This document shows, piece after piece, positions 18,054-29,112 of a DNA stretch of 64,000 bases. The translations under genes were made by a program, and so were the position numbers. The notes beneath the pieces were generated by a model. That model made no database searches and was not told the origin of the DNA. It saw only the letters and a program-made list of their open reading frames with translations. The stretch covers positions 5,970,501-6,034,500 of the forward strand of contig NZ_OY769915.1 of assembly GCF_963669205.1 (NCBI RefSeq), given 5' to 3'. The first letter of the stretch is position 1, and each line of letters begins with the position of its first letter. Source of the stretch: an uncultured Roseibium sp. Its GTDB lineage: Bacteria; Pseudomonadota; Alphaproteobacteria; Rhizobiales; Stappiaceae.

Positions 18054-18190
18054 TACCCTGATGGGTGTGACCAGTAAGGATCGCGGAATGCATTAGCCCC
18101 CCAGCCCCCCGAGGTTCTTACCAGTCAGCCAGATATACAGAGTCAAACATCAGGGCAACTGAAGGGCCGGCAATATGCCGGCCCTTTTCA
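18054..18190 (+). ncRNA. Candidate small regulatory RNA
   Basis: The 541-bp gap from 17774 to 18314 has no convincing ORF but ends in a strong terminator with no gene before it. A promoter-like TTGGCA (18019-18024), 17-bp spacer and ATATTT (18042-18047) would start a transcript near 18054. Near the 5' end CCATCA/TGATGG can form a hairpin, partly overlapping the predicted start. A C-rich single strand follows (GCCCCCCAGCCCCCCGAGG near 18096), then the terminator. C-rich tracts that pair with ribosome-binding sites are known in alphaproteobacterial sRNAs. The rest of the gap (17774-18010) shows nothing I can name. Confidence 0.4.
18162..18190 (+). terminator. Rho-independent terminator with no upstream gene
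   Basis: A 10-bp stem AAGGGCCGGC / GCCGGCCCTT (18162-18171 and 18177-18186) with loop AATAT and a T-rich tail. The nearest upstream gene on this strand already has its own terminator 800 bp earlier. Confidence 0.85.
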
Positions 18191-18314
18191 TTTATGGAAT
18201 GCTCCTCCCAAGACCTGAGCCGGTCAACCCGGCACAAGCCGCTTCCCACTTTTCGAGCCTGCGCGCGCATTTGCCTCTTCTCCATTTCCGCGCTTGTTGT
18301 ATCCTTCACTCAGG

Positions 18315-18833
18315 ATGAGCACGGACCTGATCGATTTACGTGCGGCGCGGCCCGCAGATTGCGAAGCGCTCGCTGGCATTCACAGCGAAGCGTGGCTCGG
18401 CGCGTACCGGGGCGTTCTGCATGGCGTCGACCTTCAGAAGATGGTGACACGACGTGGAACCGGCTGGTGGCGCGGCGCTCTGGAGCGCGGTGTCGAGATC
18501 AAGATCGTATCCATTGCCGATGTCCCCGCCGGCTACGCGACATTCGGGCGGTGCCGTTTGCGCGACACCGGCATGGAGGGGGAAATTTACGAGCTCTACC
18601 TGAAACCGGAATATCAGGGTCTTGGCTTTGGCAAGGCTTTATTCGGCAGCGTTCGCAAGACGCTCGCGTCCAGAAACCTGCATGGGCTTGCTGTCCAGGT
18701 GCTGAGCGAGAACGAGCCCGCCCGGAACTTCTACCGCGCCCTCGGCGGCACGTTGACCGCCAAGTCCTGGTACAGGATGGGCGGGCGGCGCATGGAACTC
18801 TCCATCTACAGCTGGCCGGGCCCTGACACCTGA
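18315..18833 (+). CDS. GNAT-family N-acetyltransferase
   Basis: 172 residues starting MSTDLIDLRAARPADCEAL. The acetyl-CoA site is in LYLKPEYQGLGFGKALFGSV (Q/RxxGxG/A motif A), followed by AVQVLSENEPARNFYRALGG (motif B). It transfers an acetyl group to an amine, but the substrate is unknown. ATG 18315 has only CAGG directly before it, so the ribosome site is weak. A short direct repeat of GACACCTGACAC straddles the stop (18824-18853). It converges on the next gene. Confidence 0.85.
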   Translation: MSTDLIDLRAARPADCEALAGIHSEAWLGAYRGVLHGVDLQKMVTRRGTGWWRGALERGVEIKIVSIADVPAGYATFGRCRLRDTGMEGEIYELYLKPEYQGLGFGKALFGSVRKTLASRNLHGLAVQVLSENEPARNFYRALGGTLTAKSWYRMGGRRMELSIYSWPGPDT

Positions 18834-18862
18834 CACGGGACACCTGACACCGGCAGCGCGCA

Positions 18863-19438
18863 TCACTGAAATATGCCCTTGTTGCCCGGCACCATCGGGG
18901 GATGCGAGCAATTGTGTGTTCCGGCCATGGTGTCGGCCAGATCACGGCTCATCTGATTGGCGCCGGGGTTTGCCTGGGCGTCGATCCTGCCGATCTGGCA
19001 GGTTGCCCCGGGTTTCAGTTGGGTCACGATGAGAACACTTCCGGTCCCCTTGCCCTCGTCGAGGCTCGGAAACCATCTGAGGATGGTTGCGAACGGCACC
19101 CCGTCCCGCAATCGCCACTCCAAGGTTTCGTTGATGGTGTTGAACCGGGCAAGCGTCTGGCCGGCGGCAGGTTCGTTCTCCGCGCCCGGCCCGAAGGAAA
19201 CGAACATGCGCAGATCTCCTTCCGAAACAAGTACCTGAAGCCCGCCATAGCCCGGGCAAGACCAGGTGCCGCCGAAGGTTCCCTCCTCTGCAGCGCTTTC
19301 CAGCTGGGCGCATGTCTCAAGATCGATCTTGGTATAGGCGCTCGTGATTTCCGCGGCACTCGCGCTCAGGCCCGTGCTGGCAAACACCACGGCCACTGCG
19401 GCCGCGCGCCACTGGATGAAGGAAAAATTTCTTCGCAT
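18863..19438 (-). CDS. Exported protein of unknown function
   Basis: 191 residues with a clear signal peptide, likely cut after LSASAA. Four cysteines in the mature part (CAQLE, WSCPGY, TCQIGR, HNCSHP) suggest two disulfides and a periplasmic location. The middle WSCPGYGGLQVLVSEGDLRMFVSFGP segment resembles short hypothetical exported proteins of alphaproteobacteria. I cannot assign a function. It is divergent from the pyrophosphatase gene. Confidence 0.7.
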   Translation of the reverse strand: MRRNFSFIQWRAAAVAVVFASTGLSASAAEITSAYTKIDLETCAQLESAAEEGTFGGTWSCPGYGGLQVLVSEGDLRMFVSFGPGAENEPAAGQTLARFNTINETLEWRLRDGVPFATILRWFPSLDEGKGTGSVLIVTQLKPGATCQIGRIDAQANPGANQMSRDLADTMAGTHNCSHPPMVPGNKGIFQ

Positions 19439-19568
19439 TTGTCATGTCTCCGGAACCGTTTGTGCAAGTAGACCTGCGCTTTCGACTTTTGGTGCAATGC
19501 AAAATAATAGCTTGAACTTCTCGGGCAGGATTGCGATAGACGCAGCAGCAATCAACAGGAGTCTCAAA

Positions 19569-20108
19569 ATGCGTATCGACGCCGTGCCAATCGGCAGCAA
19601 CCCGCCCGAAGACATCAACGTGATTATCGAGGTGTCTGTGGGTGGCGAGCCGATCAAATACGAGATGGACAAGGACGCAGGTGCCATGTACGTCGACCGC
19701 TTCCTCTATACTCCGATGCGCTACCCGGGCAACTACGGCTTCGTTCCGCACACCTTGTGCGGTGACGGCGACCCGATCGACGTTGTGGTCGTCAACCAGC
19801 GCCCTATCGTGCCCGGCGCGATCATGTCCTGCCGCCCTATCGGCGTCCTCTTGATGGAAGACGAGTCGGGACAGGATGAAAAGATCATTGCCGTGCCCGG
19901 CCTGAAGCTCACGAAACGCTACGCCAATGTTCATGACGTGACCGACCTGCCGCAGATCACGGTCGATCAGGTCAAGCATTTCTTCGAACACTACAAGGAT
20001 CTGGAGCCCGGCAAATGGGTAAAGGTGACCGGTATCGAAGGCGCGGAGACCGCGAAGAAACTGATCACCGAGTCGATTGAGCGCGCTCAGGCTGCACCGG
20101 CGGAATAA
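19569..20108 (+). CDS. ppa: Inorganic pyrophosphatase (family I)
   Basis: 179 residues. The family signature D-x-D-P-x-D is at 66-71 (GDGDPIDVV), and the metal and substrate residues of MYVDRFLYTPMRYPGNYGFVP and KLTKRYANVHDV are present. It hydrolyses pyrophosphate in the cytosol and so pulls biosynthetic reactions forward. ATG 19569 is set by AGGAG 8 bp upstream. The longer open frame upstream is not needed and is antisense to the exported protein gene. Confidence 0.96.
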   Translation: MRIDAVPIGSNPPEDINVIIEVSVGGEPIKYEMDKDAGAMYVDRFLYTPMRYPGNYGFVPHTLCGDGDPIDVVVVNQRPIVPGAIMSCRPIGVLLMEDESGQDEKIIAVPGLKLTKRYANVHDVTDLPQITVDQVKHFFEHYKDLEPGKWVKVTGIEGAETAKKLITESIERAQAAPAE

Positions 20109-20150
20109 GAACGGCCGAAACGGCACATTTCAAGTGAGGCCGCATGCGGA

Positions 20151-20585
20151 TCAGAGGTCCGCAGCGGCCTCAATGCGTTCCATGTCCTGGTCGGACAGGC
20201 CGAAATGGTGTCCGATTTCATGGATCAGGACATGGGCAACGACATCGCCGAGCGTTTCGTCCATGGCCGCCCAATAATCGAGAATGGGCCGCCGGAACAG
20301 CCAGATGCGGTTCGGCATCTGACCCGTATGCTCGGTATCGCCTCCTTGCGACAGCCCCTGCCCTTCGAACAGTCCGAGCAAATCGTGCGGGTCTTCAATG
20401 GCGAGCGCATCCAGCACATCGTCGGGAGCATAATCGGCGAGGCTGATCTGGATGTGGCCGCAGCGCAGCAGCACATCGTCCGGCAGCCCCGCGAGAACCT
20501 CGCTGGCCATCTTCTCGAAGTCGGACAGATCGGGTGCCCTGAGGTCTGACCAGTCGCTTCGGCTGATCGGTCGGACGGATGCCAT
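20151..20585 (-). CDS. Minimal zincin metallopeptidase-like protein
   Basis: 144 residues ending in HEIGHHFGLSDQDMERIEAA. The HExxH zinc motif with the third ligand Asp in GLSDxD is typical of the small zincin_1 family (about 120-150 residues). RIWLFRRPILDYWA is the other conserved block of the family. The substrate is unknown. It converges on ppa with a 42-bp gap. Confidence 0.88.
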   Translation of the reverse strand: MASVRPISRSDWSDLRAPDLSDFEKMASEVLAGLPDDVLLRCGHIQISLADYAPDDVLDALAIEDPHDLLGLFEGQGLSQGGDTEHTGQMPNRIWLFRRPILDYWAAMDETLGDVVAHVLIHEIGHHFGLSDQDMERIEAAADL

Positions 20586-20622
20586 GTTGCTTGCCTTGCT
20601 TCTCCGGGGCGCGGTATTCGAC

Positions 20623-20877
20623 CTACAAGTAGGTAGCGAAAAGGTAGATCACCAGCCCGATCGCGAATATCACCCCGGCAACCCTGCCGATCCGGGTTCC
20701 CCAGACCTCGATCTGATCATCCTTGTCCTTGTCGGCAGCGTTCAAATGGTCTTTTGCCCTGTCGGCCATGCGCACGAAGGTCGAGCCTGCGATCGTTTCG
20801 CTTTCCGCCTGCACGCGATCGAGTGCCTTGAAAGCTTCTTCGCGCTGCTCTTCCTTTGGGTGCTTTTTTCCGCTCAT
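20623..20877 (-). CDS. Small single-pass membrane protein
   Basis: 84 residues starting MSGKKHPKEEQREEAFKALDRVQ. A charged, helical N-terminal half is followed by one C-terminal membrane helix (IGRVAGVIFAIGLVIYLFATYL). It looks tail-anchored. I do not recognise it. Its start overlaps the end of dsbB by 4 bp (ATGA), so it is the last gene of a DedA-like/dsbB/this-gene operon, and a role linked to membrane redox or integrity is only a positional guess. Confidence 0.75.
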   Translation of the reverse strand: MSGKKHPKEEQREEAFKALDRVQAESETIAGSTFVRMADRAKDHLNAADKDKDDQIEVWGTRIGRVAGVIFAIGLVIYLFATYL

Positions 20878-21398
20878 GCGCTCACAGTGGCTTTGTTTCC
20901 TGCCCGGTTCAACAAAAAAGCCGCAACAAGGGCAAGGATGGCAAGTCCGCCGGACGCAACGGCATTCCAGCCGGCGAAGGAAAGCCCCAGCATGCGCCAA
21001 CTGGCTTCCGTACAACTGACGATCCGTGTCGATTGCAGCGCCTGCAGCATGTTGGCGGCCGAGTTGGGCGCGGCCGAACCGCCGCCGCAATCATTGGGCC
21101 CCGCCCAGAACTGCCACTCCGCACCTGCCTGATAGATGCCCAGGCCCGATCCATAGGCAAAGATTGCGGCCACGCCCAAGAGAACAAGCAAGGCCAGGAC
21201 GGTCCGTTGCGTCGTGATCAGGAGAAGGGCAAGTGCGGTCACGGGAAGTCCGACGTAGTACGGCACGCGCTGTTCCAAGCAAAGCTTGCAGGGAACATAG
21301 CCGCCAATCAGCTGAAAACCCCAGGCCGTCGCAATCACGGCAAGCCCGCCCGCAAGAACAAGCCCGGTCACGTTTCGAGCAGTCAAGCCCTGGATCAT
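20874..21398 (-). CDS. dsbB: Disulfide bond formation protein B
   Basis: 174 residues with four membrane helices. The first periplasmic loop carries CKLC (C37, C40, in YVPCKLCLEQR) and the second carries C104 and C129. These two cysteine pairs pass electrons from DsbA to quinone. GAGG precedes ATG 21398. It lies 14 bp after the DedA-like gene and overlaps the next small membrane gene. No periplasmic DsbA with CxxC is seen in the window. Confidence 0.9.
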   Translation of the reverse strand: MIQGLTARNVTGLVLAGGLAVIATAWGFQLIGGYVPCKLCLEQRVPYYVGLPVTALALLLITTQRTVLALLVLLGVAAIFAYGSGLGIYQAGAEWQFWAGPNDCGGGSAAPNSAANMLQALQSTRIVSCTEASWRMLGLSFAGWNAVASGGLAILALVAAFLLNRAGNKATVSA

Positions 21399-21412
21399 CG
21401 CATCCTCGTCAA

Positions 21413-21991
21413 TCAGATGTAGCGCAACACAACAAAGCCGCCGATCAGCAACACCACAAATAGGGTGAACATGAGACCGAGGCGTTTTTCGATGAACTCC
21501 TTGATCGGCGGGCCGAAGAAATAGAGCAGTCCCGCGACGATAAAGAAACGCAGCCCTCGTGAGACGATGCTTGCAACGATGAAAATCGGCAGGCTCAATC
21601 CCGCCACGCCCGACGCAATCGTGATGACCTTGTAGGGAAAGGGTGTCAGGCCGGCGATGAAGACGAACCACCATCCCCAGTGATTGAAAACCGCGCTGAA
21701 CTCGTCGAACTTGTCCATCTTGCCGTAGAAGGTCAGGATCGGTTGGGCGACCTGTTCGAACAAAAACATGCCGATCAGGTAACCCAGTATACCGCCGACA
21801 ACCGACGTCACGGTACACAGCAGCGCATACCACCAGGCCTTCTCCCTGCGGGCGATCACCATCGGGATCAGGAGAATGTCCGGCGGGATCGGAAAGAAGG
21901 AACTTTCGACGAAGGAAACGGACCCGAGCGCGGCAGGCGCGCGCGGTCCGGCGGCAAGGGACAGGGTCCAGTCGTAGAGGCGTCTGATCAT
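21413..21991 (-). CDS. YqaA/DedA (SNARE-associated, VTT) family membrane protein
   Basis: 192 residues beginning MIRRLYDWTLSLA. The conserved core FVESSFFPIPPDILLIPMVIA, ILGYLIGMFLFEQ and FIAGLTPFPYKVITIASGVA gives re-entrant loops and about five helices. Family members act as lipid flippases or envelope maintenance proteins in the inner membrane. It is the first gene of the operon with dsbB. The ORF can be extended upstream, but ATG 21991 fits the family start. Confidence 0.88.
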   Translation of the reverse strand: MIRRLYDWTLSLAAGPRAPAALGSVSFVESSFFPIPPDILLIPMVIARREKAWWYALLCTVTSVVGGILGYLIGMFLFEQVAQPILTFYGKMDKFDEFSAVFNHWGWWFVFIAGLTPFPYKVITIASGVAGLSLPIFIVASIVSRGLRFFIVAGLLYFFGPPIKEFIEKRLGLMFTLFVVLLIGGFVVLRYI

Positions 21992-22139
21992 GGCGCTTCC
22001 ATAGCGGCAGTGACTTAAAAAGTCACCATCATATCCGCCAATTTCCGGGATTGATTGATAATCTCGCGCGCCGAAACCGGTATGTGCTTGTGGCATGTCT
22101 CCGGTGCCGTACCAAAATCTTACTTCAGGACGCCCGGTC

Positions 22140-23555
22140 TCAGCATTCCGGCAGGTTGACAGCCAGCCCGCCGAGAGAAGTCTCCTTGTACTTGTCGCGC
22201 ATGTCCTGTCCCGTCTGGCGCATCGTTTCGATGCAATTGTCCAGCGGCATGAAGTGAACGCCGTCCCCGTGAAGCGCAAGCGAAGCGGCCGACACCGCCT
22301 TGATCGCACCCATGCCGTTCCGCTCGATGCACGGCACCTGGACGAGGCCCTTCACGGGATCGCAGGTCATTCCGAGGTGGTGTTCGAGCGCGATCTCGGC
22401 AGCGTTTTCGACCTGCGCGTTGCTGCCGCCGAGGGCTGCGCACAGTCCGGCAGCGGCCATTGCCGACGCCGACCCGACCTCCGCCTGGCAGCCGCATTCC
22501 GCACCGGAGATCGACGCATTGTGCTTGATCAGCCCTCCGATCGCGGCGGCTGTAAGCAGAAAATCGTCGATCCCCTTCCGGGACGTGTCGACACAGTGAT
22601 CCCGGTAGTAGCGGATGACCGCGGGCACGACACCTGCCGCCCCGTTTGTCGGCGACGTGACCACCTGGCCGCCGGCGGCGTTTTCCTCGTTCACCGCCAT
22701 CGCATAGACGGAAAGCCAGTCATTGATGGCGTGCGGCTGCTGGCTGTTCGAGCTGCTCTGGTCCATGAGGCGCTGATGGATTGCCCTGGCCCTGCGCTTG
22801 ACGCTCAATCCGCCGGGCAGGATGCCCTCCAGCGTGAGGCCACGCGTGATGCACGCGTCCATGACCGACCAGATGGCCGCAAGACGGCTGTCGAGCGCGT
22901 CCCTTCCAAGGACGGATTCTTCGTTGGCCCGCTTCATGTCGGCGATGCTCAGGCCAGAGGCACGGCCCATTTCCAGCATTTCCGCCGCCGATCCGAACGG
23001 ATACGGATAGCCGATCGCTTCCTTTTCATCGTGAAGATCGACATCCGGCGCCTTTTCCGCGGCCAGGAGTTCGGCTTCCGTGGCGATGAACCCGCCACCG
23101 ATGGAATAGTATGTCTCGGCGAGCAGAACGTGACCGTCTGCATCCCGGGCGGTCAGTTTCATGCCGTTTGCGTGCAGAGGCAGGGCGGGACCGTAATCGA
23201 AGACAAGATCCTGATTCGGATCGAAGCGGATGTCGCCGCACGCACCGGCGGCAACTGTCCGTGTCTGCTGCAACTGCAGGAGCTTTTGTTCGGCAAGCCC
23301 GGCATCGACATTGTCGGGACGGAATCCGAGCAGACCCAGCATGACCGCACGGTCGGTTGCGTGCCCCTTGCCGGTAAAGGCCAGCGACCCGTGAAGCGAT
23401 GCGCTCAGATGTACTGCTTGCGCGGGAGCAAACCGTCCGTCGTCACCGGCGGCAAGCCGGTCCAGGAAGTCGACGGCCGCGGTCATCGGCCCCATCGTGT
23501 GCGACGACGATGGACCGATCCCGATCTTGAAGATGTCGAAAACGCTGAGGAACAT
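22140..23555 (-). CDS. sdaA: L-serine ammonia-lyase, iron-sulfur type (single chain)
   Basis: 471 residues starting MFLSVFDIFKIGIGPSSSHTMGPM, the invariant N-terminus of the fused alpha/beta serine deaminase. Cluster cysteines are visible in SGAECGCQAEVGSA and QVPCIERNGMGAIKA. It converts L-serine to pyruvate and ammonia in the cytosol. It follows gcvP by 47 bp on the same strand, so glycine and serine breakdown probably share a transcript. The start has only a weak purine stretch upstream. About 150 bp to the next gene (21992-22139) carry no recognised signal. Confidence 0.94.
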   Translation of the reverse strand: MFLSVFDIFKIGIGPSSSHTMGPMTAAVDFLDRLAAGDDGRFAPAQAVHLSASLHGSLAFTGKGHATDRAVMLGLLGFRPDNVDAGLAEQKLLQLQQTRTVAAGACGDIRFDPNQDLVFDYGPALPLHANGMKLTARDADGHVLLAETYYSIGGGFIATEAELLAAEKAPDVDLHDEKEAIGYPYPFGSAAEMLEMGRASGLSIADMKRANEESVLGRDALDSRLAAIWSVMDACITRGLTLEGILPGGLSVKRRARAIHQRLMDQSSSNSQQPHAINDWLSVYAMAVNEENAAGGQVVTSPTNGAAGVVPAVIRYYRDHCVDTSRKGIDDFLLTAAAIGGLIKHNASISGAECGCQAEVGSASAMAAAGLCAALGGSNAQVENAAEIALEHHLGMTCDPVKGLVQVPCIERNGMGAIKAVSAASLALHGDGVHFMPLDNCIETMRQTGQDMRDKYKETSLGGLAVNLPEC

Positions 23556-23602
23556 GCGGCCGGCTCCGAATGCGCGGCGCCCGTGAGCGCCGCGCCTTTG
23601 AT

Positions 23603-26458
<2,856 letters not shown>

Positions 26459-26471
26459 CTGTATTGGTCCC

Positions 26472-26743
26472 CTAGGGTCTGTTGAGGTTCAGGATTTGGT
26501 CGTGGTTTGGATGAAAATAGCCTGGTTCAAGGAGCGAGTTCGCAGTAAGGGCAATCCCTTTCAAGAAATTGCGACGCCGAAACGGGCTATTTTCGCCAAA
26601 TCGCGTCGCGACGCGGCGGATTTCGGTCCCGACAGCGTCGGAAACTCCTTGTGGCGGGCCACACCACGGCAGACTTTCCTCCTCTTCGGGCCCCGAAATC
26701 CGACACGCGCCACGACCGAAACCTGAACCTCAACAGACCCTAG
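26472..26743. mobile_element. MITE-like element 3 (272 bp, CTAG-flanked, terminal inverted repeats)
   Basis: The left end reads CTAGGGTCTGTTGAGGTTCA and the right end is its perfect reverse complement over 22 bp. A partly matching stretch continues to about 34 bp. CTAG is present at both ends. There is no transposase ORF. The inside shares TTTCAAG, GCGACG and CGCCAAATC with element 2 and more weakly with element 1. It sits between gcvH and gcvP. The right CTAG overlaps the gcvH stop codon and the left CTAG borders the gcvP ribosome site. Confidence 0.78.
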
Positions 26744-27105
26744 GCGATGAAGGCCTTGTAGGCGTCGAGATCCATCAGTTCGCTCAGCTGGTCGGTATTC
26801 GACAGCTTGATCTTGTAGAGCCATCCATCCGCTTCCGGGTTTTCGCTGAGCGTTGCCGGGCTGTCCGCCAGGGAACCGTTCACCTCGACGATTTCGCCGT
26901 CGACGGGCGCATAGATCTCCGAAGCGGCCTTGACCGATTCCACGACACCGATCTCGTCCGATTTCTCGAAGCTTTCACCGGTTTCCTTCTGCTCCACGTA
27001 GACGATCTCGCCGAGCTGTTCGGCAGCGTGGGCGGTAATCCCGAGGGTCGCGAAATCGCCCTCCACCTTGATCCATTCGTGGTCCTCGGAAAAATAGGTG
27101 CTCAT
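26740..27105 (-). CDS. gcvH: Glycine cleavage system H protein
   Basis: 121 residues starting MSTYFSEDHEWIKVEGD. The lipoylated lysine is in VVESVKAASEIYAP, and the LADSPATLSENPEADGWLYKI block is typical. It shuttles the aminomethyl group between P- and T-proteins. The TAG stop (26742-26740) lies in the terminal CTAG of MITE-like element 3, so the target duplication kept the C-terminus FIA intact. It follows gcvT after 16 bp. Confidence 0.96.
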   Translation of the reverse strand: MSTYFSEDHEWIKVEGDFATLGITAHAAEQLGEIVYVEQKETGESFEKSDEIGVVESVKAASEIYAPVDGEIVEVNGSLADSPATLSENPEADGWLYKIKLSNTDQLSELMDLDAYKAFIA

Positions 27106-27121
27106 GTCGCTCTCTCCACGA

Positions 27122-28219
27122 TTAGCGCTTGTAATTCTGTTGTACGAACGGCAGCGCGACAACCTCGGCCGGTTGCGCCTTGCCTCTGATGATCAAATTC
27201 ACCCTGGTGCCGGGCTCGGCATGAGCGGAGGCAACATACCCCATCGCGACCGGACCGCCGGCCGTAGGGCCGAAACTGCCGGACGTAATCTCACCGATGG
27301 TGCTGCCGTCCCCGGCCTGGACTTCGACACCATGGCGCGCGGGTGCGCGGCCTTCGGGGCGAATTCCGACGAGCCTGCGCGACGGACCGTCTGCAATCTC
27401 GCGCTGGATGCGCTCCGCACCCGGAAAACCGCCTTCTTCGCGGCGCCGCTTCTGGATCGCCCAGATCAGCGACGCCTCGATTGGTGATGTCTGCGTGTCG
27501 ATATCGCTTCCATAGAGACACAGCCCGGCTTCAAGCCGGAGGGAATCGCGTGCGCCGAGACCTGCGGGTTCGCAGTTGTCATCCGCCAGGAAGGCCCGGG
27601 TGATGTCGACGGCCTTATTTTCGGGAATGGAGATTTCGTAGCCGTCCTCGCCGGTGTAGCCGAGACGCGACACACGGCATTCAACGCCGTTTATGTCGGC
27701 AACCGTCGTCTCCATGAACTTGAGGTCGCGCGCGGCCGGGCAAAGCGCCCCGACGACGTCTTCCGCCCTGGGTCCCTGCACCGCCACAAGCGCCCGGTCG
27801 AAGATCTCGGTCACCTCGACACCGTCGAGATGCGCGGCCATGTGCGGAATGTCCTGGTGCCGCATCGACGCGTTGACCACGACGAAGAAATGGTCACCGG
27901 CATTGGAGACGATCAGGTCATCCATGATGCCGCCGCTGTCGTTAGTGAAAAAACCGTAGCGCGCCTTGCCTTCCTTCAGCGCCGACAAGGCCTGCGGGCA
28001 GAGCGCTTCCAGCTTCTCGCCCACATTTTCACCCTTGAGGATGACCTGCCCCATATGGCTGACATCGAAAAGCGCGGCCCTCTCGCGGCACTGCTTGTGC
28101 TCTCCCATGATGCCGAGAGGATACTGGACCGGCATTTCCCAGCCGGCGAAATCCACCATCTTGCCACCCAGTTCGACGTGAAGATCGTAAAGGGGTGTGC
28201 GCTTGGGAGCATCAGCCAT
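27122..28219 (-). CDS. gcvT: Aminomethyltransferase, glycine cleavage T protein
   Basis: 365 residues. MVDFAGWEMPVQYPLGIMGEHKQCR, SHMGQVILKG and GYTGEDGYEISIP are conserved folate-binding blocks, and the C-terminal barrel ends GTRVNLIIRGKAQPAEVVALPF. It moves the methylene unit from GcvH to tetrahydrofolate and frees ammonia. It is the first gene of gcvT-gcvH-gcvP-sdaA. The ribosome site AGGAAAGG is just upstream of ATG 28219, and a structured leader element lies about 90 nt further out. Confidence 0.96.
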   Translation of the reverse strand: MADAPKRTPLYDLHVELGGKMVDFAGWEMPVQYPLGIMGEHKQCRERAALFDVSHMGQVILKGENVGEKLEALCPQALSALKEGKARYGFFTNDSGGIMDDLIVSNAGDHFFVVVNASMRHQDIPHMAAHLDGVEVTEIFDRALVAVQGPRAEDVVGALCPAARDLKFMETTVADINGVECRVSRLGYTGEDGYEISIPENKAVDITRAFLADDNCEPAGLGARDSLRLEAGLCLYGSDIDTQTSPIEASLIWAIQKRRREEGGFPGAERIQREIADGPSRRLVGIRPEGRAPARHGVEVQAGDGSTIGEITSGSFGPTAGGPVAMGYVASAHAEPGTRVNLIIRGKAQPAEVVALPFVQQNYKR

Positions 28220-28310
28220 GGTACCGGTCCTTTCCTGTTCCAGTTGGAGCAGTTCCAGTCCGGATTCGAAACCTGGCTTTTCTCAAAACGGGTTACCGAT
28301 CGGACAGGAT

Positions 28311-28370
28311 GTTGTGGCATCGGGATTGGGTCAGCCTATCACCCTAGCGGCTCGCCGGAAACGCCACAAC
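28311..28370 (-). promoter_or_regulatory. Candidate cis-regulatory RNA in the gcvT leader (pseudoknot-capable)
   Basis: On the gcvT strand an 8-bp closing stem GTTGTGGC (28370-28363) pairs with GCCACAAC (28318-28311). Inside, AGCC (28352-28349) pairs with GGCT (28336-28333). GGGT (28344-28341), within that loop, can pair with ACCC (28331-28328) just outside it. This makes an H-type pseudoknot of about 60 nt, ending about 90 nt before gcvT. The glycine riboswitch core motifs are not apparent. A folate-, glycine- or SAM-type sensor is plausible given the gene, but the class is not identified. Confidence 0.4.
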
Positions 28371-28389
28371 GCTCCCCTTTTCATCATTT

Positions 28390-28405
28390 GTTTCTTATAG
28401 GAAAC
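28390..28405. promoter_or_regulatory. Candidate operator of the XRE-cupin regulator (site 1)
   Basis: GTTTCTTATAGGAAAC is an inverted repeat GTTTC-N6-GAAAC in the divergent gcvT/regulator spacer. A 14/16 near-copy lies behind the regulator gene at 29113. A shorter variant, GTTTCAAGGAAAC, occurs near 28469 just before the regulator start. Confidence 0.55.
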
Positions 28406-28498
28406 TTTTCCATGATTGGCAACGTATGTTTTAAGGAGAAGAAATTGACGCGTTTCTGAGACTGTGCGAGTTTCAAGGAAACATCGGAAAGAGCTGAC

Positions 28499-29098
28499 AT
28501 GGACCCGGTTTCCCAATCCGAAGACGACATTGCCGACGTGAGCGACACCGATCACCTGGGAAAGATGATCCGTGAAGCGCGGCTCAAGAAAGGCTGGACG
28601 CTGGAGGAAGCCGGAAAGGCAGCCGGCATCGGCCGGTCGACCCTTTCCAAGATCGAGAACAGTCAGACACGGCCGAGTTTCGATATCGTGCGGCGCCTGA
28701 CCAAGGCGCTGGAACTCAAGACACCGCAGCTCTTCGTACAGTCCGGTCCGAGCGATATTTCAGGCCGCCGCGACGTCACCTTCGCCGGTGGCGGCGAGTT
28801 GCAGGACACGCCCACCTATTCGCACGAACTCCTGTGCACCGAGCTGACCAGCAAGCGCATGTTTCCCTATATCAGCACGATCAAGGCGCGGGACGTTTCC
28901 GAATTCGACTCCTGGATCCGCCACCGGGGCGAGGAGTTCATGTATGTGATCAGCGGCGAGCTGACCTTCTTCACCGAGCACTACAGACCGTTGCCGATGA
29001 AAGCGGGCGACAGCGTCTATTATGACAGCGGCATGGGCCATGGCTGCATTTCAACCGGCGAAGAAGACGCAAAGGTGCTCTGGGTCAGTCTCGAATAG
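28499..29098 (+). CDS. XRE-family regulator with C-terminal cupin sensor
   Basis: 199 residues. The helix-turn-helix at about 21-75 reads LGKMIREARLKKGWTLEEAGKAAGIGRSTLSKIEN. The cupin barrel runs from about 125 to 195 (HRGEEFMYVISGEL, MKAGDSVYYDSGMGHGC). Such proteins sense small metabolites with the cupin and repress or activate neighbouring catabolic genes. It is divergent from gcvT and convergent with an agmatinase-family gene. Paired GTTTC-N6-GAAAC sites flank it and are its probable operators. Both the gcv operon and its own gene could be targets. Confidence 0.92.
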   Translation: MDPVSQSEDDIADVSDTDHLGKMIREARLKKGWTLEEAGKAAGIGRSTLSKIENSQTRPSFDIVRRLTKALELKTPQLFVQSGPSDISGRRDVTFAGGGELQDTPTYSHELLCTELTSKRMFPYISTIKARDVSEFDSWIRHRGEEFMYVISGELTFFTEHYRPLPMKAGDSVYYDSGMGHGCISTGEEDAKVLWVSLE

Positions 29099-29112
29099 GC
29101 AGTCGCTGACCT

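Noticed and set aside
17785..18096. 103-codon frame in the gap after the DUF2794 gene
   Set aside because: No ribosome site, no hydrophobic or domain pattern, and composition changes half-way. The gap is better explained by a small RNA.
18824..18853. Short direct repeat GACACCTGACAC at the end of the GNAT gene as a mobile-element mark
   Set aside because: Only two 12-bp copies in tandem, with nothing between them. Replication slippage explains it.
28220..28370. Glycine riboswitch upstream of gcvT
   Set aside because: The characteristic conserved purine-rich core and tandem aptamer layout are not seen. The leader is reported as an unidentified structured element instead.
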